This document shows positions 49,601 through 61,414 of a DNA stretch of 64,000 nt, one piece after another. A program made the position numbers and the translations under genes. The DNA comes from Ehretia macrophylla (taxonomy: Eukaryota; Streptophyta; Magnoliopsida; Boraginales; Ehretiaceae), in the NCBI GenBank assembly GCA_037974665.1, contig CM075778.1, positions 10,529,001 through 10,593,000 on the forward strand, written 5' to 3'. The notes beneath the pieces were generated by a model. It was given only the letters and a program-made list of their open reading frames with translations, did not search any database and was not told the DNA's origin. Every line of letters starts with the position of its first letter. Within the stretch, counting starts at the first letter, position 1.

Positions 49601-52600
49601 ATCATAAAATCCACAAAAAATGCATGATATCTATATGATTCTCTTCCATCACATCAAAATAAGTATTAAGTCAATCATACCAAGTATAGTTGGCTAGAAA
49701 CATGCTAGGTAATACTAAGTACTAAAAGACAAAGGATACTATTTCAAATATAATCATCATCTTCTTTTCTTTTTGTTGTGTCATGACTGTGAGTTTAGAC
49801 TTTAGAGTTGTCCTTTCTTCTTTTGTCTTCTTTTTCTTCTATTTCTTCTTTTCTTCTTTTAGGGTTTGACTTAGAAATATCTAGAAATCAAGGGCAATCT
49901 AGTACTTTGCAACATACTAACAAATTAAAAAATAAAATTAATATACAAAGGCGGTGCGCCTTGATCGCCTCGCGCGCCTTGGTGCGCCCAAGGCAAATCG
50001 CCTCGCCTTAGCCTTTTTAGGCGTTGAGGGTGTGCCTCGTCTTGCCTCAGCTTAAGGCAAACCTTTTTATACAGTGTTCTCACAGCCCAAACTATAGCCG
50101 AGCTCAAGCTCAAATTGTTCACTAAATACACAATATCACGCTCAGAAAAAAACAAGCCAAGTTCAGGAACAATTCAGATATTCTGCTTTACCTCATCTGA
50201 AACATTTTAAGCAGAGTGATGCAAGACGAACAAAAAGACTTGTTTTTCAAGAAGCTCGTAAATGTATCAGAAATCACATTAAAAGGTCAATATTATGAGT
50301 AACGCCAAGTTCAATTATGAATTAGCAAGAACCGCCATGTATTACATCTATAATCATGCAAAAGCATGAACACTATAATTTCATTACTCTGAAAACTAAG
50401 AGAAATAAAATATGTTAATATTCATATCAAAAGCATACCTGACTTTCAGCTAGGAGTTGCTCCAATGCCTTGGGAAGATATGGAAACACAGAAGTTCCCA
50501 AAGTGTCAACCATGCGATGAATAAAGGACGTGACCTGATGAAGGATTTGACTTTAGCAAATGAGATAATGCTCCAACATTAAGGAAAAGAAAATGTTGAA
50601 ACAGCTCATACCTTAGACCGCAGGGGTTCTACCTTGGGAAATACAACAAGTATTTGGAGAAGGATATCCAATGTCTGATCATATAAGTAAATAAAATTGA
50701 AACAAATAAGAAGAGAAGAATGAAATTTCTAGTCACTGACAAACTACATTATAAAATAGTTTTATAAAATCACAATACCCAATAGATTAACTACCATACA
50801 GAACAACATAGGCAAAAACGTAGAATCTATTTCATTACCATCTACAAGGTGAGAAGCACATGATGAAGACAAATTTTTTGAGTGACTGAACTACCAAAGT
50901 TACATATCAAGGGCAGCAGAGAATGAGAACTATTCAAAGCAGACACAAAAACAATACTAAAATTGTAACATCCTCCTCAGGTGCTTTTCATTTTGTAGTT
51001 TTAGTGCTACAAAAATGTAACTCTGCTCCTTCAGAATATAACAGGGTACAAGTAGATCCATTGATTTTCTTTTTAGTTGTTATGTTATAGAAATACTCAA
51101 AACAATAATACTGCTTGGTCAAAAACAATTGAGCAGTCCGTTTCATGCTTTCTATGTTCATAGGTTTAAATATGGTATTAGCAAAAAACAATTCACAGGT
51201 GGAAGAGAAATAAGAATATGATTACTATCATTCTGAAGTGTCAGGAAGCTAAGCTTACTACTGGACACAAATTTCGTGCTTTAGAAGAAAAGATTCACCT
51301 AATTAATAGACAATTGGTGGAAATTCATACACTCTAGTACGATCCAGAATTGTAACCAAAGTTCAGAAAGCAAAGCCAAGAGGCACACTTAACCAACCTG
51401 TTTGAACATGAGGCCAATTGCAGGGCGACTGGCAGTTACGAGACGCTCGCTGAAGCCCTGGAGTATTCAAACATCAATGATACAATCATACTTGAGAAAT
51501 AAAGTTACAGAAGCAGCTTAAGTCCTAACTAGCCTTCCCAATTTTAAGCAATGACAATAATATAGACTCTGAGAAGAAGTTTTCTCTACTTATTTTGAAT
51601 TTAAAAAACGGATTCAAGTGAAAATTTTCCATAGTTGGCCAGTTAAATGCAGAATACCACAGGGCAAATATAGACATGCCATCTGAATTCTGAAGTTTGA
51701 AGTAAGAAATGGACCTTGCTGAGAGCATTAATAGCCATAACTATCTGTTGAATATGTGCAATCTTTGGAGGAGATTGTTTGGCACTTACAAGCAACACTT
51801 CCACCTGCTTATGAGCATAAATTTTTAGTTCACTCATGTATAGGTAAAAAAGATACAAAGCAAACTGTCATTCTTTTATTGGTTTAACATGTATATAAAT
51901 AAATGCAAAACCTAAAGCCTACATGCATACAACTTTGCATAAATGTATATATGCATATGCATATTATTCACACAACAGCTAATGAAACTTGACCTGCTGG
52001 CAAAGAGGAGTTAGCAGTGCGGACAGGTATTCAGATTGTTTCTGAAGTGTTACTTCTTCCATCCCAATCAATAAGCCAATTGCCTGTAAAAACGTTCAAA
52101 TAGAAACAGATAATTAAACAGCCCTTACCCATAAAATGCGGTTTCTATTAAAAACAGCACATTTACCTCAAAGATGTGACTGATGTCTTCAGATCCTGAC
52201 AAATCCTTTGATGAACTATTCATGCTGGTAGCAACTGTATCCTGAAGACTCTGTCATACAATGCCAAAATCGGTTACTAAGTTTTTCAAGTAGAAATAAG
52301 AGTTAATTCATAAAGATGATAGACAATATGTATTACTTCAATACCTGCAAGATTGTCTCTATGTAAGGCGCAAGCTTTGCCTTCAGCAATTTCACAACCC
52401 TCATGAACAGATAAATTGCCCTTCGACTAACATTGACATTTGGGTGGTGAATGCCTCTTTCATCAAGAAAAGCACCCAGAACAAGAGGTATATATTGAGT
52501 GCTTTCCTGAACAAACTTCATGTATCTTGTTATTGTCTCCAAATAGACAAGTGCAACAAGCCTATGTGAATGGCAAGGAAACCTCGTAGACAAAAGCATT

Positions 52601-54069
52601 GGCACCAGCTCTCCCAAAAGACCACTTCCAGTTCTCACCATCTCATCACTTAAGGACTCACCAAGAGCATAAAACAAAGAAAGTGAAGCTTCAACCTCTT
52701 CAACATTTCTGTCCACAGAAGATCCAACAGCACTAGCTAATGAGTTACTGATAAACATCTGAGTCACGTCAGGGGCTACACGGCCAACACTGCGTAGTAG
52801 TACAAATAAATCTTTCCGAAACTCTGTCATCCTTTCTTCCTCTGTCTTGCCAATTTTGTCCAAAACGTCGAGGTTACTGCGGTAAACAGGATCATACCGA
52901 ATCTGTGAACGAATAACTTCTAGTATCTGACCCACATGATGCAGTTGAGTTTCTGTCAATTGAGAAGCATTCTTCATTGTGCCAACATAATTTGAAAGAA
53001 ATTGAACATTGCTGAAGGTTGCATCAACTTCACAGTTCTGCATTACGTGAAAAACAGAGGGCAAAACTTCATTCAACAACTCCATCGAGATCCCCTTACC
53101 CTCCTCAGCATTCAAACGTTTGAAACATTCCAAAACCTCAGTGGCATAGCCTGTAATTAAAGAAGCTACAGCCAAAATAAATTCAGAGTCATTGTCCCCT
53201 GCCACAAAACCAAAAACTCTTCTTATCTGAAGGCTCTGCAAAAGGGTAAGCTTGGGCTTTGGATCCATCCGCTTAGAAACCATAGCCAGAATGCAACCAG
53301 CAGCAGCACCACGGAGTTCATCTGACAATCCATCCAGCAAAAGTAATTCAAATAATAACTGAGTAAATGCATCATTCGCCACCAACCCAATATCAATCCA
53401 CGAAATGTACCTCCTCATCGAATCTAATACACTAGTACACAACTCCGGTTCAGAGTTCCTATACATCGAAACAATATCATACCACGTCCTAACAACCTGA
53501 GCAATACACTGTTGCCTCATCGCGTCCTTAATTTGCCCGGCAACACCCACCTCCTCACCACTCCGGGGATAATCTAAACTAATTAGTTCATCATCTAATA
53601 CATTCAAAACGCGACAAAACATATCAATAACCACAGCTCCTTTACTCAAATGTTGCAAAAAGTCAATAAAAACCGAAGGCCAAACTAATGGATACTCGAA
53701 ATAAATCAAGGTAACCACAACCTGAGCAAGCTTATTCTTTATGAATACCGGACTATCCAACACCCTAACAACATTCTTATCCTCAATGCCCTCATAACAT
53801 ATCATCGAAAACACGGATTTACGAATAAAAGACCTCTCTTCCGCACTCATTGACGCATATCTCACACGAAGCGCATCGTGCAAGCATTGTAAACACCAAA
53901 ACTGAACCTGAACCAACTTCGAAAAATACAATCTCTCTATACATAAACTACAAATTGATGGTGATTCTTTAATTTGCTGACAGAATGCAACTGCCTGTGA
54001 CTTTAGCACGGCGTCGACTGTCCCGGACTCGTCGAAGCTTATTAGGATCGCTTTTTCGAGATCATCCAT
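46674..54069 (-). CDS. PSD: Exportin-T (PAUSED), tRNA nuclear export receptor
   Basis: Thirteen exons give 982 residues (Arabidopsis PAUSED is about 988): 54069-52345, 52250-52167, 52083-51994, 51804-51715, 51457-51398, 50674-50612, 50534-50439, 48942-48778, 48454-48281, 48159-48094, 48015-47917, 47634-47488, 46763-46674. All introns are GT..AG and all fall between codons. The first exon carries residues 1-575: MDDLEKAILISFD, CQQIKESPSICSLCIERLYF, VQVQFWCLQCLHDALRVRY (Xpo1-like HEAT region), ISLDYPRSGEE, AAGCILAMVSKRMDPK. Later exons supply MEEVTLQKQSEYLSALLTPL, FNTAVHDILEEVYPAIASRI, VPGFQNFVIEAFATNCCLYS and QDLAEDYCQKLQ, ending NGSLVFR. It is an importin-beta-family HEAT-repeat protein that exports mature tRNA with Ran-GTP. 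ATG 54069 gives the family's MDDLEK start. No frame break or missing part seen. Confidence 0.96.
48943..50438. other. Exportin-T intron 7, expanded by transposons
   Basis: At 1,496 bp this is the longest intron of the gene; several others are 80-300 bp. The outer parts (49080-49338, 50084-50160) contain GAGC-rich LTR-like sequence (ATAGCCGAGCTCAAGCTC). That repeat is itself interrupted by the hAT-type element at 49347-50075. Confidence 0.7.
49347..50075. mobile_element. Non-autonomous hAT-type element in exportin-T intron 7
   Basis: Termini are ACAGTATATAAAAAGGCG (left) and, inverted, ACTGTATAAAAAGGTTTGCC (right). An exact 8-bp duplication GTTCTCAC flanks them (49339-49346 and 50076-50083), the size made by hAT transposases. 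The subterminal DNA is rich in AGGCG and GCGCCT motifs (49380-49440, 49950-50060), while the 500-bp core is AT-rich and non-coding. Confidence 0.82.
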
Positions 54070-54081
54070 CACTTTTCTTCA

Positions 54082-54097
54082 AAACCCTAAACCCTAA
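54082..54097 (-). promoter_or_regulatory. Double telo-box in the exportin-T leader
   Basis: AAACCCTAAACCCTAA lies 13-28 bp upstream of the start codon. Two more AGGGTTT motifs occur near 54318 and 54350. Such motifs are frequent in the leaders of plant genes for translation and growth. Role inferred. Confidence 0.5.
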
Positions 54098-54365
54098 CAA
54101 ATCAACCTCAGTCTTGAATCCCCCAATTTATAAAATTACAACCAATATTCTTTTTCTTTTTTGGTTTAATCAAGATAAAAGATCAAATTTTAATTATTTT
54201 GTGATGATTTTTTGGGAAAAAATTGATGTGATCAATAAATTGATCAAATTTGGAGATCTATAAGGGAGGGTTTTCCAGTTTTGCTTACCTTTGATTTAGT
54301 GCGATTTTGATAGTGCTAGGGTTTTGGGTTTGAATAATGAAAGAAACGCTAGGGTTTGTTATAGT

Positions 54366-54397
54366 GTTTGTGTGTGTGTGTGTGCGCGTGCGCGCTT
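54366..54397. repeat. (GT)n/(GC)n microsatellite upstream of exportin-T
   Basis: A GTGTGT run followed by GCGCGTGCGCGC lies about 300 bp upstream of the exportin-T ATG, within the likely promoter. Confidence 0.85.
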
Positions 54398-54399
54398 AT

Positions 54400-55500
54400 A
54401 CATATATAAAGCTGTGTACCAAAAACAAACAAAAAGCTGTGTGTGAGTGTGTATATATAGGTGTTTGTATAATAGAGTGACAGACAGAGGTCAATGCTGC
54501 GTTGGCAAAGGGTGTGTTATGAAAGAAATAGAAGGAGAGGACGGAGGCTTTTCATAAACTCATCTTATATACCCTCACCAATTTCCATAGTACACAAACT
54601 TTTTATTTTTATTTTTATAGTTACAAGGGAGGTTAAAATTAGGGATTAAAAGACCACAAATTTAGGGGATGTTTTGCTCTATTTGTATATAGTCCAATAA
54701 GGGTCGTAGGCTATCTAGAGTGTGGTCAAGTGTCTAGACTCTAACGTCTGTTACAAATTAAAATTCGCAAGTCAATTTGTACACTTGTTAATTTATCGAA
54801 AGACATACTTCAACAAGTAATCTTCACTATTCTTAAACATATTCTAACAATCATCCAGACTCGGTTTAAGTGGACTATGAACAGAGACGCTTCGTCAAAC
54901 AAGTTGCACAATCACCTAAGAGTCAGATTCAATCTTCATTCATCTCTATCCTCTTTTCCTCTTTTGTTCTTTTCTTTTTCTTTTCCCCTCTTTTTTTTCT
55001 TCTTTTTCTTATTTTTGGTCTTTGGTTTCTATTTGTTTTCTGGTTTGTTACTATGTTTTTTTTTTCTTTTTTTCTTTTGGATGAATTCTAGGATAATTTG
55101 CGGGATATTGGATCTTTATTATGGAATGCGTAAACAATTTAGATGCACAAAGATTTAATCGTTACCGTAATTACTATTAATATATTTCTTTATTTGGATG
55201 GTGAAAACGTGCAAGAATCTAACTTTCAAAATTGAATGTCTCCTAGAAACAAAAAATAGTATCCAATCATTCAACATGTTTGGGATATAAGGGAAAATAC
55301 TTTTTGTAATAATTGAATGCAATCGGCACCTCTTACCAACACTCTTTTTTCATAGGAAAGTAGGGTAAAACTTTGTACCATCATAACACCTGTTTATATT
55401 ACAATTAAACTAAAAGAAAAAGTTAAGCGATTTAGTTAAAACTGATGCACAACATTTTTGATATTGAAAATGTATAAACATAAATAAATTAATTTGATTT
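54400..55500. other. Intergenic region upstream of exportin-T
   Basis: The first few hundred bases are likely promoter. 54960-55080 is a T-rich (TTTTC)n-like tract. No gene. Confidence 0.5.
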
Positions 55501-57085
55501 AGGGTAAATAGCGCCTAGCCCCCTGTGGTTTACTATAAGTGCACGGAACCCCTTTGTACTGATCAAATTAGTATATTACCCCCCCTGTGATTATTAAAAA
55601 AGGTGCATGAAACCCCTCTCCATTAAGAAAGTCGTTTAACTTAACTGAAAGTGTGATGCACGTGCATCCTTTACATTTTTGCAACAATAAACTGATGTTT
55701 CCCACTTTATTATTGATTTTTTGGACCAAAATACCCTCACACAAATCCAACCCTCACCCCCAAATCCCAAATCCCTAACTCCTAAATCCCAATCCCAAAC
55801 CCTAGCCCCCAAATCATGCTATGTGTGTCTATGAATATGTGTGAGAGTGTGTGAGAGTGTGTGAGAATGTGTTTCATTTTGATTGCTTCCTATAATCGAC
55901 CTATATATATATATATATATAAACCATGCTTCGGCATAACATTTTTCATCAGATCGAGAGCTTCATCAACTTTCCCTACATTTAACAATCCATAAATGAT
56001 TGTCGTGAAAGTAACACCATCAGGAGCACAAAACTTCCCCGTCATCATATCACGCAATACTTTCTCCACTTCTTCAATTCTCCCCACATTGCAAAATCCT
56101 TTTAATAATAGTGGTAAGAGAGATCACATCAGGCTGGCATTTCATTTCAAGCACTATGTATGTATATATGTGTTCGATTGTGTATGCATTTTGATTGCTT
56201 CCTGAATAAATACTTGCATATACACTGGAGCACTTTACAACTTCAACATCATGCTTATCACTGTGTCGCATCATCATCAAGCTACATGCAGCTAAAAATG
56301 CAATTATGCTACTTGAAAATCACATGAAAAGGAAAATTGTTGAATCCAATGGTGGAACCAAATGGTTTTAGGTTGAAAATTAATATACCATACTATTGAC
56401 CAATTTGGGTGGTGGCGGGTTTGGTGTTGGTGGTGGTGGTTGGGTTTGGGTGTGGTGGTGGGTTTAGTGATGGTGGTGGGTTCGGGTGTGGTGGGTTTGG
56501 TAATGGTGGTAGGTTCGGGTGTGGTAGGTTTGGGGGTAATGGTGGCGGGTTCTAGAACTGAAGCAAGCTTCTCGACTATGTGTGTGTGTGTGTGTTTGAG
56601 TGTGTGTGTTTAGTTGTGTGTGTATGAGAGTACGTGAAGATCCACTTATTGATAACATGAAAGCTTCTTGACATCAATGGTGGACCTGAGAAATGGGCTT
56701 GTAAAAGTGGTAGTCATCGACACACGTTACGTGGAAACAAATATCTAAAGCTTCAAAGATGTTGTGCAGAGACTCATTGGTAATAGATCCATGGAGGTTG
56801 AGACCTCATTTGTCATGCGGTGATTGTTGGCAGTGGAGATGGGGGTGGGGTAGTGGTTGCAGTTGGTGGTGGGGTGGGGATTAGGGCTATTTTTAAAAAA
56901 TATTATAAAGGTATATTTGTCATTTTGTTATTTTCGTAAAAAAAACTAACAAATGTTAGTTATTGGGGCGTGTATCTACCCTTTTAACTAACCACAGGGG
57001 GGTTATGTGTTACTTTTGACAACACGAGGGAGGGGGAGGGAGGGGGGAGGAGAGGGGTGTGTTCCGTGCACTTATGGTAAACCCT
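55501..57085. mobile_element. Mutator-like element carrying a PPR gene fragment (Pack-MULE type)
   Basis: Left: TGGTTTACTATAAGTGCACG (55525) and CCCCCTGTGATTATTAAAAA. Right, inverted: GGGTTTACCATAAGTGCACG (from 57085) and CCCCCCTGTGGTTAGTTAAA. These give TIRs of about 100 bp, of the same CCCTGTG style as 16001-16510. The left end has about 24 extra bases (AGGGTAAATAGCGCC...). A clear target duplication was not found. The interior holds PPR-coding sequence at 55922-56151 and a GGTGGTGGGTTCGGGTGTGG minisatellite at 56405-56550. Confidence 0.72.
55922..56151 (-). pseudogene. Captured pentatricopeptide-repeat (PPR) gene fragment
   Basis: From 56151 the minus strand reads LEMKCQPDVISLTTIIKRIL then QCG; after a one-base frameshift at about 56088 it continues GRIEEVEKVLRDMMTGKFCA, PDGVTFTTIIYGLLNVGKVD and EALDLMKNVMPKHGL. 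These are two consecutive PPR helix pairs (PDVxxxTTII..G...EAExVLxxMM...PDxVTFTTIIxGL). The frameshift, the abrupt ends and the position between Mutator-type TIRs show a captured piece rather than a gene. PPR proteins normally bind organellar RNA; this fragment alone could not. Confidence 0.75.
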
Positions 57086-58055
57086 TTAATTTAAGATCTT
57101 AAGCGAGACATGAGTCAAATAAGACAATGCTAATTCAAAGGTAGAACTTAATACAAGCTTATTCTCCACTCAATTTGTATACGTTTTTCTATTGCTAATA
57201 AAAAAAATATTTATCTTTAAGTAAAATTACAAGAAATATGTTATATTATTGCAATTAGTTTAGTATATCCAAAAAATAAAAAAACAAATACTGATATAAT
57301 TGTTTTAAGATGGAGAAGATACAATGATAACTTATCCTTATGTTTGACTTGGTACAAATAAAAATTTTTAGTTCTTATGTTTCTAAATATGAATAATGTA
57401 ACAATATCTTTATCTACAAAGGCTAGTAAGATTTTATTTCTTAATGTGTAAAAAGAGCTTTTTTACTTTTTGTTTTTTTGAATTTGAATAATGAAACAAT
57501 ATTTTTATCTATAAAAGCTAGTAAACTCTATTTCTTAATTAATTTGTAAAAGTGTAGTGATTTACCTCTTTTTTATGTGTATTACTTAAACCCTCAAGGG
57601 TAGTTGTATACATTCAAATTTTAACATAATGCTTCATCTTTATTGATTTATACAAGGAGAAGGTTAAGTGATACAAAAAATACATTAAGGGGTAAGTCGT
57701 TACATTACTAATACATTACGGGGGCTAAGTGTAATTAACCTATATCTTAACCCTTTACCAAAATCTTTACCAATCTTTAGTCATTGTTTCAAGTTTGGGT
57801 TTAGGTTTGAAAGGGTTGGGGGTTTGTGATTTTAAAAATATGTCTTTACAAATAATTTCAAGGGTAATTTCATAATTTTTATAAATATAATTCTGTTAAA
57901 GTTGATCGAAGTCAAGGGTTAATAAGTAGATATTTTAAAAGTGAGGGATAATAAGTATCATCGCATGTAAACATGAGGGTTACGAAGTATATTTAATCCT
58001 ATATATAATTAGCTAATATCTATATTTTGTATGTATTGTATATTTTATTTCTATG

Positions 58056-58086
<31 letters not shown>

Positions 58087-58539
58087 CGTGCATGTGTGTG
58101 TGTTGCATGGCTATGCAAACGATACTTATTTTTCTTTCCTAGCATGTCAAAGTATATGAATAAAAAAACTTGACTTTGACCTTGATGCTACAATGTGAAT
58201 ATCAAGTTGAACCTAGTCTTCAAGTTTTTGAAATTATCTTGCCAAAATTTTGAGGCAATGTCATCAAATGAACTTGGACAACTTCAACATTAAGCTTATT
58301 TTCTCATGAGACAAGAAAAACATATATTGTAGGCAATCTAAGAGTATTGTTGTTGCTTTTATTATTATTATTATTGGTTAACAAGACCATTATTGTTAAA
58401 CATATATGTCTCTTGTAAATGGTAATATAAAAACAGAGATATTAGGGATGAATTATAAATATATACCAACAATTAACAAATGGCTATTGTAGGAAAAAGA
58501 AGAATGGTATCAATCTTGGCATATTTAGCACGTTGGATA
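57086..58539. other. Intergenic, no gene seen
   Basis: AT-rich DNA with a GTGTGTGTGTGT run near 58064-58100. No recognisable protein. Confidence 0.5.
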
Positions 58540-59900
58540 CACTACAAGAAATCAGGTGCATTGGCGATGCTTATAAGCCGACAAAACAAAAACCGGTGTG
58601 CAATAGGAACAAATGCTTTATTTTTGTCGACAGTTTAGAGAACCGTCGACATGTATTCATTTTGGCAGCAGTTATTCTTAAACTGCCGCCTTTGTTGTTT
58701 TGACAAGTGAGGACTTCGTACCTTGTATATCTTGCAGCTTAATGTCAACGGTTATAAAATAGACTGCCGCCATTGACAGTGAGAAAATTTACATTAATGA
58801 CGCTTTATCATATCTGTCGCGAAAGATAATTTTAATGGTATCTATGTCGATGATTCGTCCTTACCGTCGTCAAAACTCATTTACGTTTTCTTTTTCTTTT
58901 TTAGTTTACATATATCAAAAAGTTCACTTTATAATTTATTTTTAAAATATAGTGGCTAAAAAAAGAAGAACCTTGAAGCAACAATTATCTGAGGAAGAAA
59001 GAAGCATCTTTAAACAAATCTCAGTCAGTAAGAAGTTAGTTTTGCAAATTATAATTAATGTATTTGTTTTATAGCTTTTTCATACATGAATTTCCTTGTT
59101 ATCTCATACTCTGGCATACAGTTTGCCAATATGATATTTGTTAGATAATACATTCTAGTTTCCTTGTTATAGCAAAGCATTTGAACATAGCTGAAAGTTA
59201 AGTGTCATGTCAACTATAATAGATCATTGGTTGTACACAACTGTGTTGTATCTTTTATCATGAACAAGTCAGATCTATATATAGATCAAGATCTGGTTCG
59301 ATTAATGATCTGTTGTGATAGACGAATTTAGACTCAGATTTAGATTAGCGTTCCAATCACTTGATACTAAGATCCTGCAGTACTTGACTGAGCCTAGATT
59401 AGGCCCTTTTGTGATCCGTATACAACCATGATAATTGTAATATTTCCTAAACATATAGTTTCTTCATTCCCTAAGATGAGTTTATCTATGAGTTATTTAT
59501 CTTTTATCCAAAAAATATATCTTATTATCATACTTAATCTACTATAATCAATTAAAACAAAAAAACTTACAGGCATGTCATTAGCAAACTGACTGAGTTT
59601 GTTTGTCTTGGTGTGAAAGAATAGAACATTAGCATTCGAACCTTGAAAAGTGAATAGTATGGGCAGATACACATATGAAGCAGAGGAACAAAAGCAAACA
59701 CCTACAAAAAAAAGAGACTCAATAAAGATCATAGTATAAGAAAATATGTAAAGATCAAACTTGGTGCATACCTATATAGTACACAAACGCACATCAAGAC
59801 AAGTGACATCAATAAAATAAGGCAGAGTACATTCTTCAACATACTATAAGCTAGATGAACTTGGAGCCACAACAACATATAAATAGATAAAATACTTGTG
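58540..59900. mobile_element. CACTA-type terminus, left end
   Basis: CACTACAAGAAATC begins at 58540 after a possible 3-bp target site ATA. Subterminal repeats follow: GTCGACAGTTTAGA..CCGTCGACA, AACTGCCGCC and its relative AGACTGCCGCCATTGACA. An exon-like frame at about 58952-59035 (VAKKRRTLKQQLSEEERSIF) lies downstream. The matching right end is not recognised within the window, so the extent is uncertain. Confidence 0.6.
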
Positions 59901-59914
59901 ATAACAATTGTCAA

Positions 59915-61412
59915 CATAGGAATGTTATCTCACTAAAATAAGTTCAACTCCAAAATTAATGAAGGAAGATTGAAAGATAAAAAAATTTACAGAATCTATA
60001 TTTTTACCCAACTTCACATAAACAACTGTACCAATTGGGAATGATCTAACTGATAAGTCATATATTGTTAGAAAGGCCTATGAGTATAGTTTTTAATGCT
60101 TCTAACCGTGTATCAATTGGAGTTTCTTAGAAGAAGTTATGAGTATTTTATTAAAGTGTGTCTGAGCTATCTATAAAGTGACGAAGTCGAGTTTTGAGCT
60201 TTATTTTGCTACCAATAGATATAATTTAATTCTTTTTTATATGACGGAAACTACCCTTATGGTTTTAGCATCTACAATTGGTTTTGGTTTAGATAATACA
60301 TTCTAATTTCCTTATTATCTCATACTCTGGCATATAGCAAAGCATTTGGACATAGCTGAAAGTTAAACAATTGGAAAACAACTTTGGGTATTTTGAATAC
60401 TATTGAATTTTCAATTATTCCTCATAGCTTTAATTTCAATATGTACAATTTATGAAATCCAAAAGGAATATATGTAACAAGACATGATGATGGCAGATCA
60501 TCCACCATTTGAATTTTAGGTCAAGGAAATAAGTTGAACTCAAAAATTAGTGAAGGAAGATGGAAATATAACAAAATTGAAGAATTTTTTTTAACCCAAA
60601 TTCACATAAAAATTTGTACCAATTGGGAAAGATTTATCTAATGAGTCATATATGGTTAGACAGATCTAGGAGTCTAGTTTTCAATGCTTCAAACGGTGTA
60701 TCAATTGAAATTTTTAACAAGAAGTTATGAGTATTTTAGTAAAGTATGTCTGAGCTGTTTACAAAGTGACGAAGTCGAGTTTTGAGTTTTATTTTACTAC
60801 CAATAGATATAATTTTTTTTTTATATGATGAAAAACTACCCCTAGAAAGTCTTAGCATCTATAATTGCTTATGGTTTAGGGAAGGAGAGATGTCATCAAC
60901 AAACACAAAGTTTTTGGCTTTCACAAATTTTTTGTTCTACCTCTCATGTCAACCTTACGAGTTTAATCCGTTCTCATTGAATCTTATAATTTCCAAATGC
61001 ACAGTTTATAAAATCTAAAAAGAGTGTATAACATGACATGATGATGCCAGAACATCCACCATAGGAATGTTATCTCACTAAAATAAGTTCAACTCCAAAA
61101 TTAATGAAGGAAGATTGAAAGATAAAAAAATTTGTATAATTTGTTTTTTTACCCAACTTCACATAAAAACTGTAGCAATTGGGAAGGATCTAGTTGATGA
61201 GTCATATATGGTTAGAAAGGCCTATGAGTCTAACTTCTAATGCTTCAAACTGTGTATCAATTTAAGTTTCTCAGAATAAGTTATGAGTATTTTAGTAAAG
61301 TGTGTCTGAGCTGTCTATAAAGTGACGAACTCGAGTTTTGAGCTTTATTTTGCTACCAATAGATATAATTTAATTCTTTTTTATATGAAGAAAACTACCC
61401 ATATAGTCTTAG
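59915..61412. repeat. Three dispersed copies of a ~350-bp repeat
   Basis: Copies at about 59915-60270, 60535-60855 and 61060-61412 share, in order, AAGTTCAACTC(C)AAAATTA, CAATTGGGAA(T/G)GATCTA, GAGTCATATATGGTTAGA, GTGTATCAATT, AGTTATGAGTATTTTA, GTGACGAAGTCGAGTTTTGA and TGCTACCAATAGATATAATT, ending CTTAGCATCT. Copies 1 and 2 are separated by a segment (60292-60365) that also recurs near 59140-59205. Confidence 0.85.
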
Positions 61413-61414
61413 CA

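Noticed and set aside
56464..56658. Thr/His-rich 64-codon frame
   Set aside because: Arises from GT-microsatellite and GGTGGTGGG minisatellite DNA.
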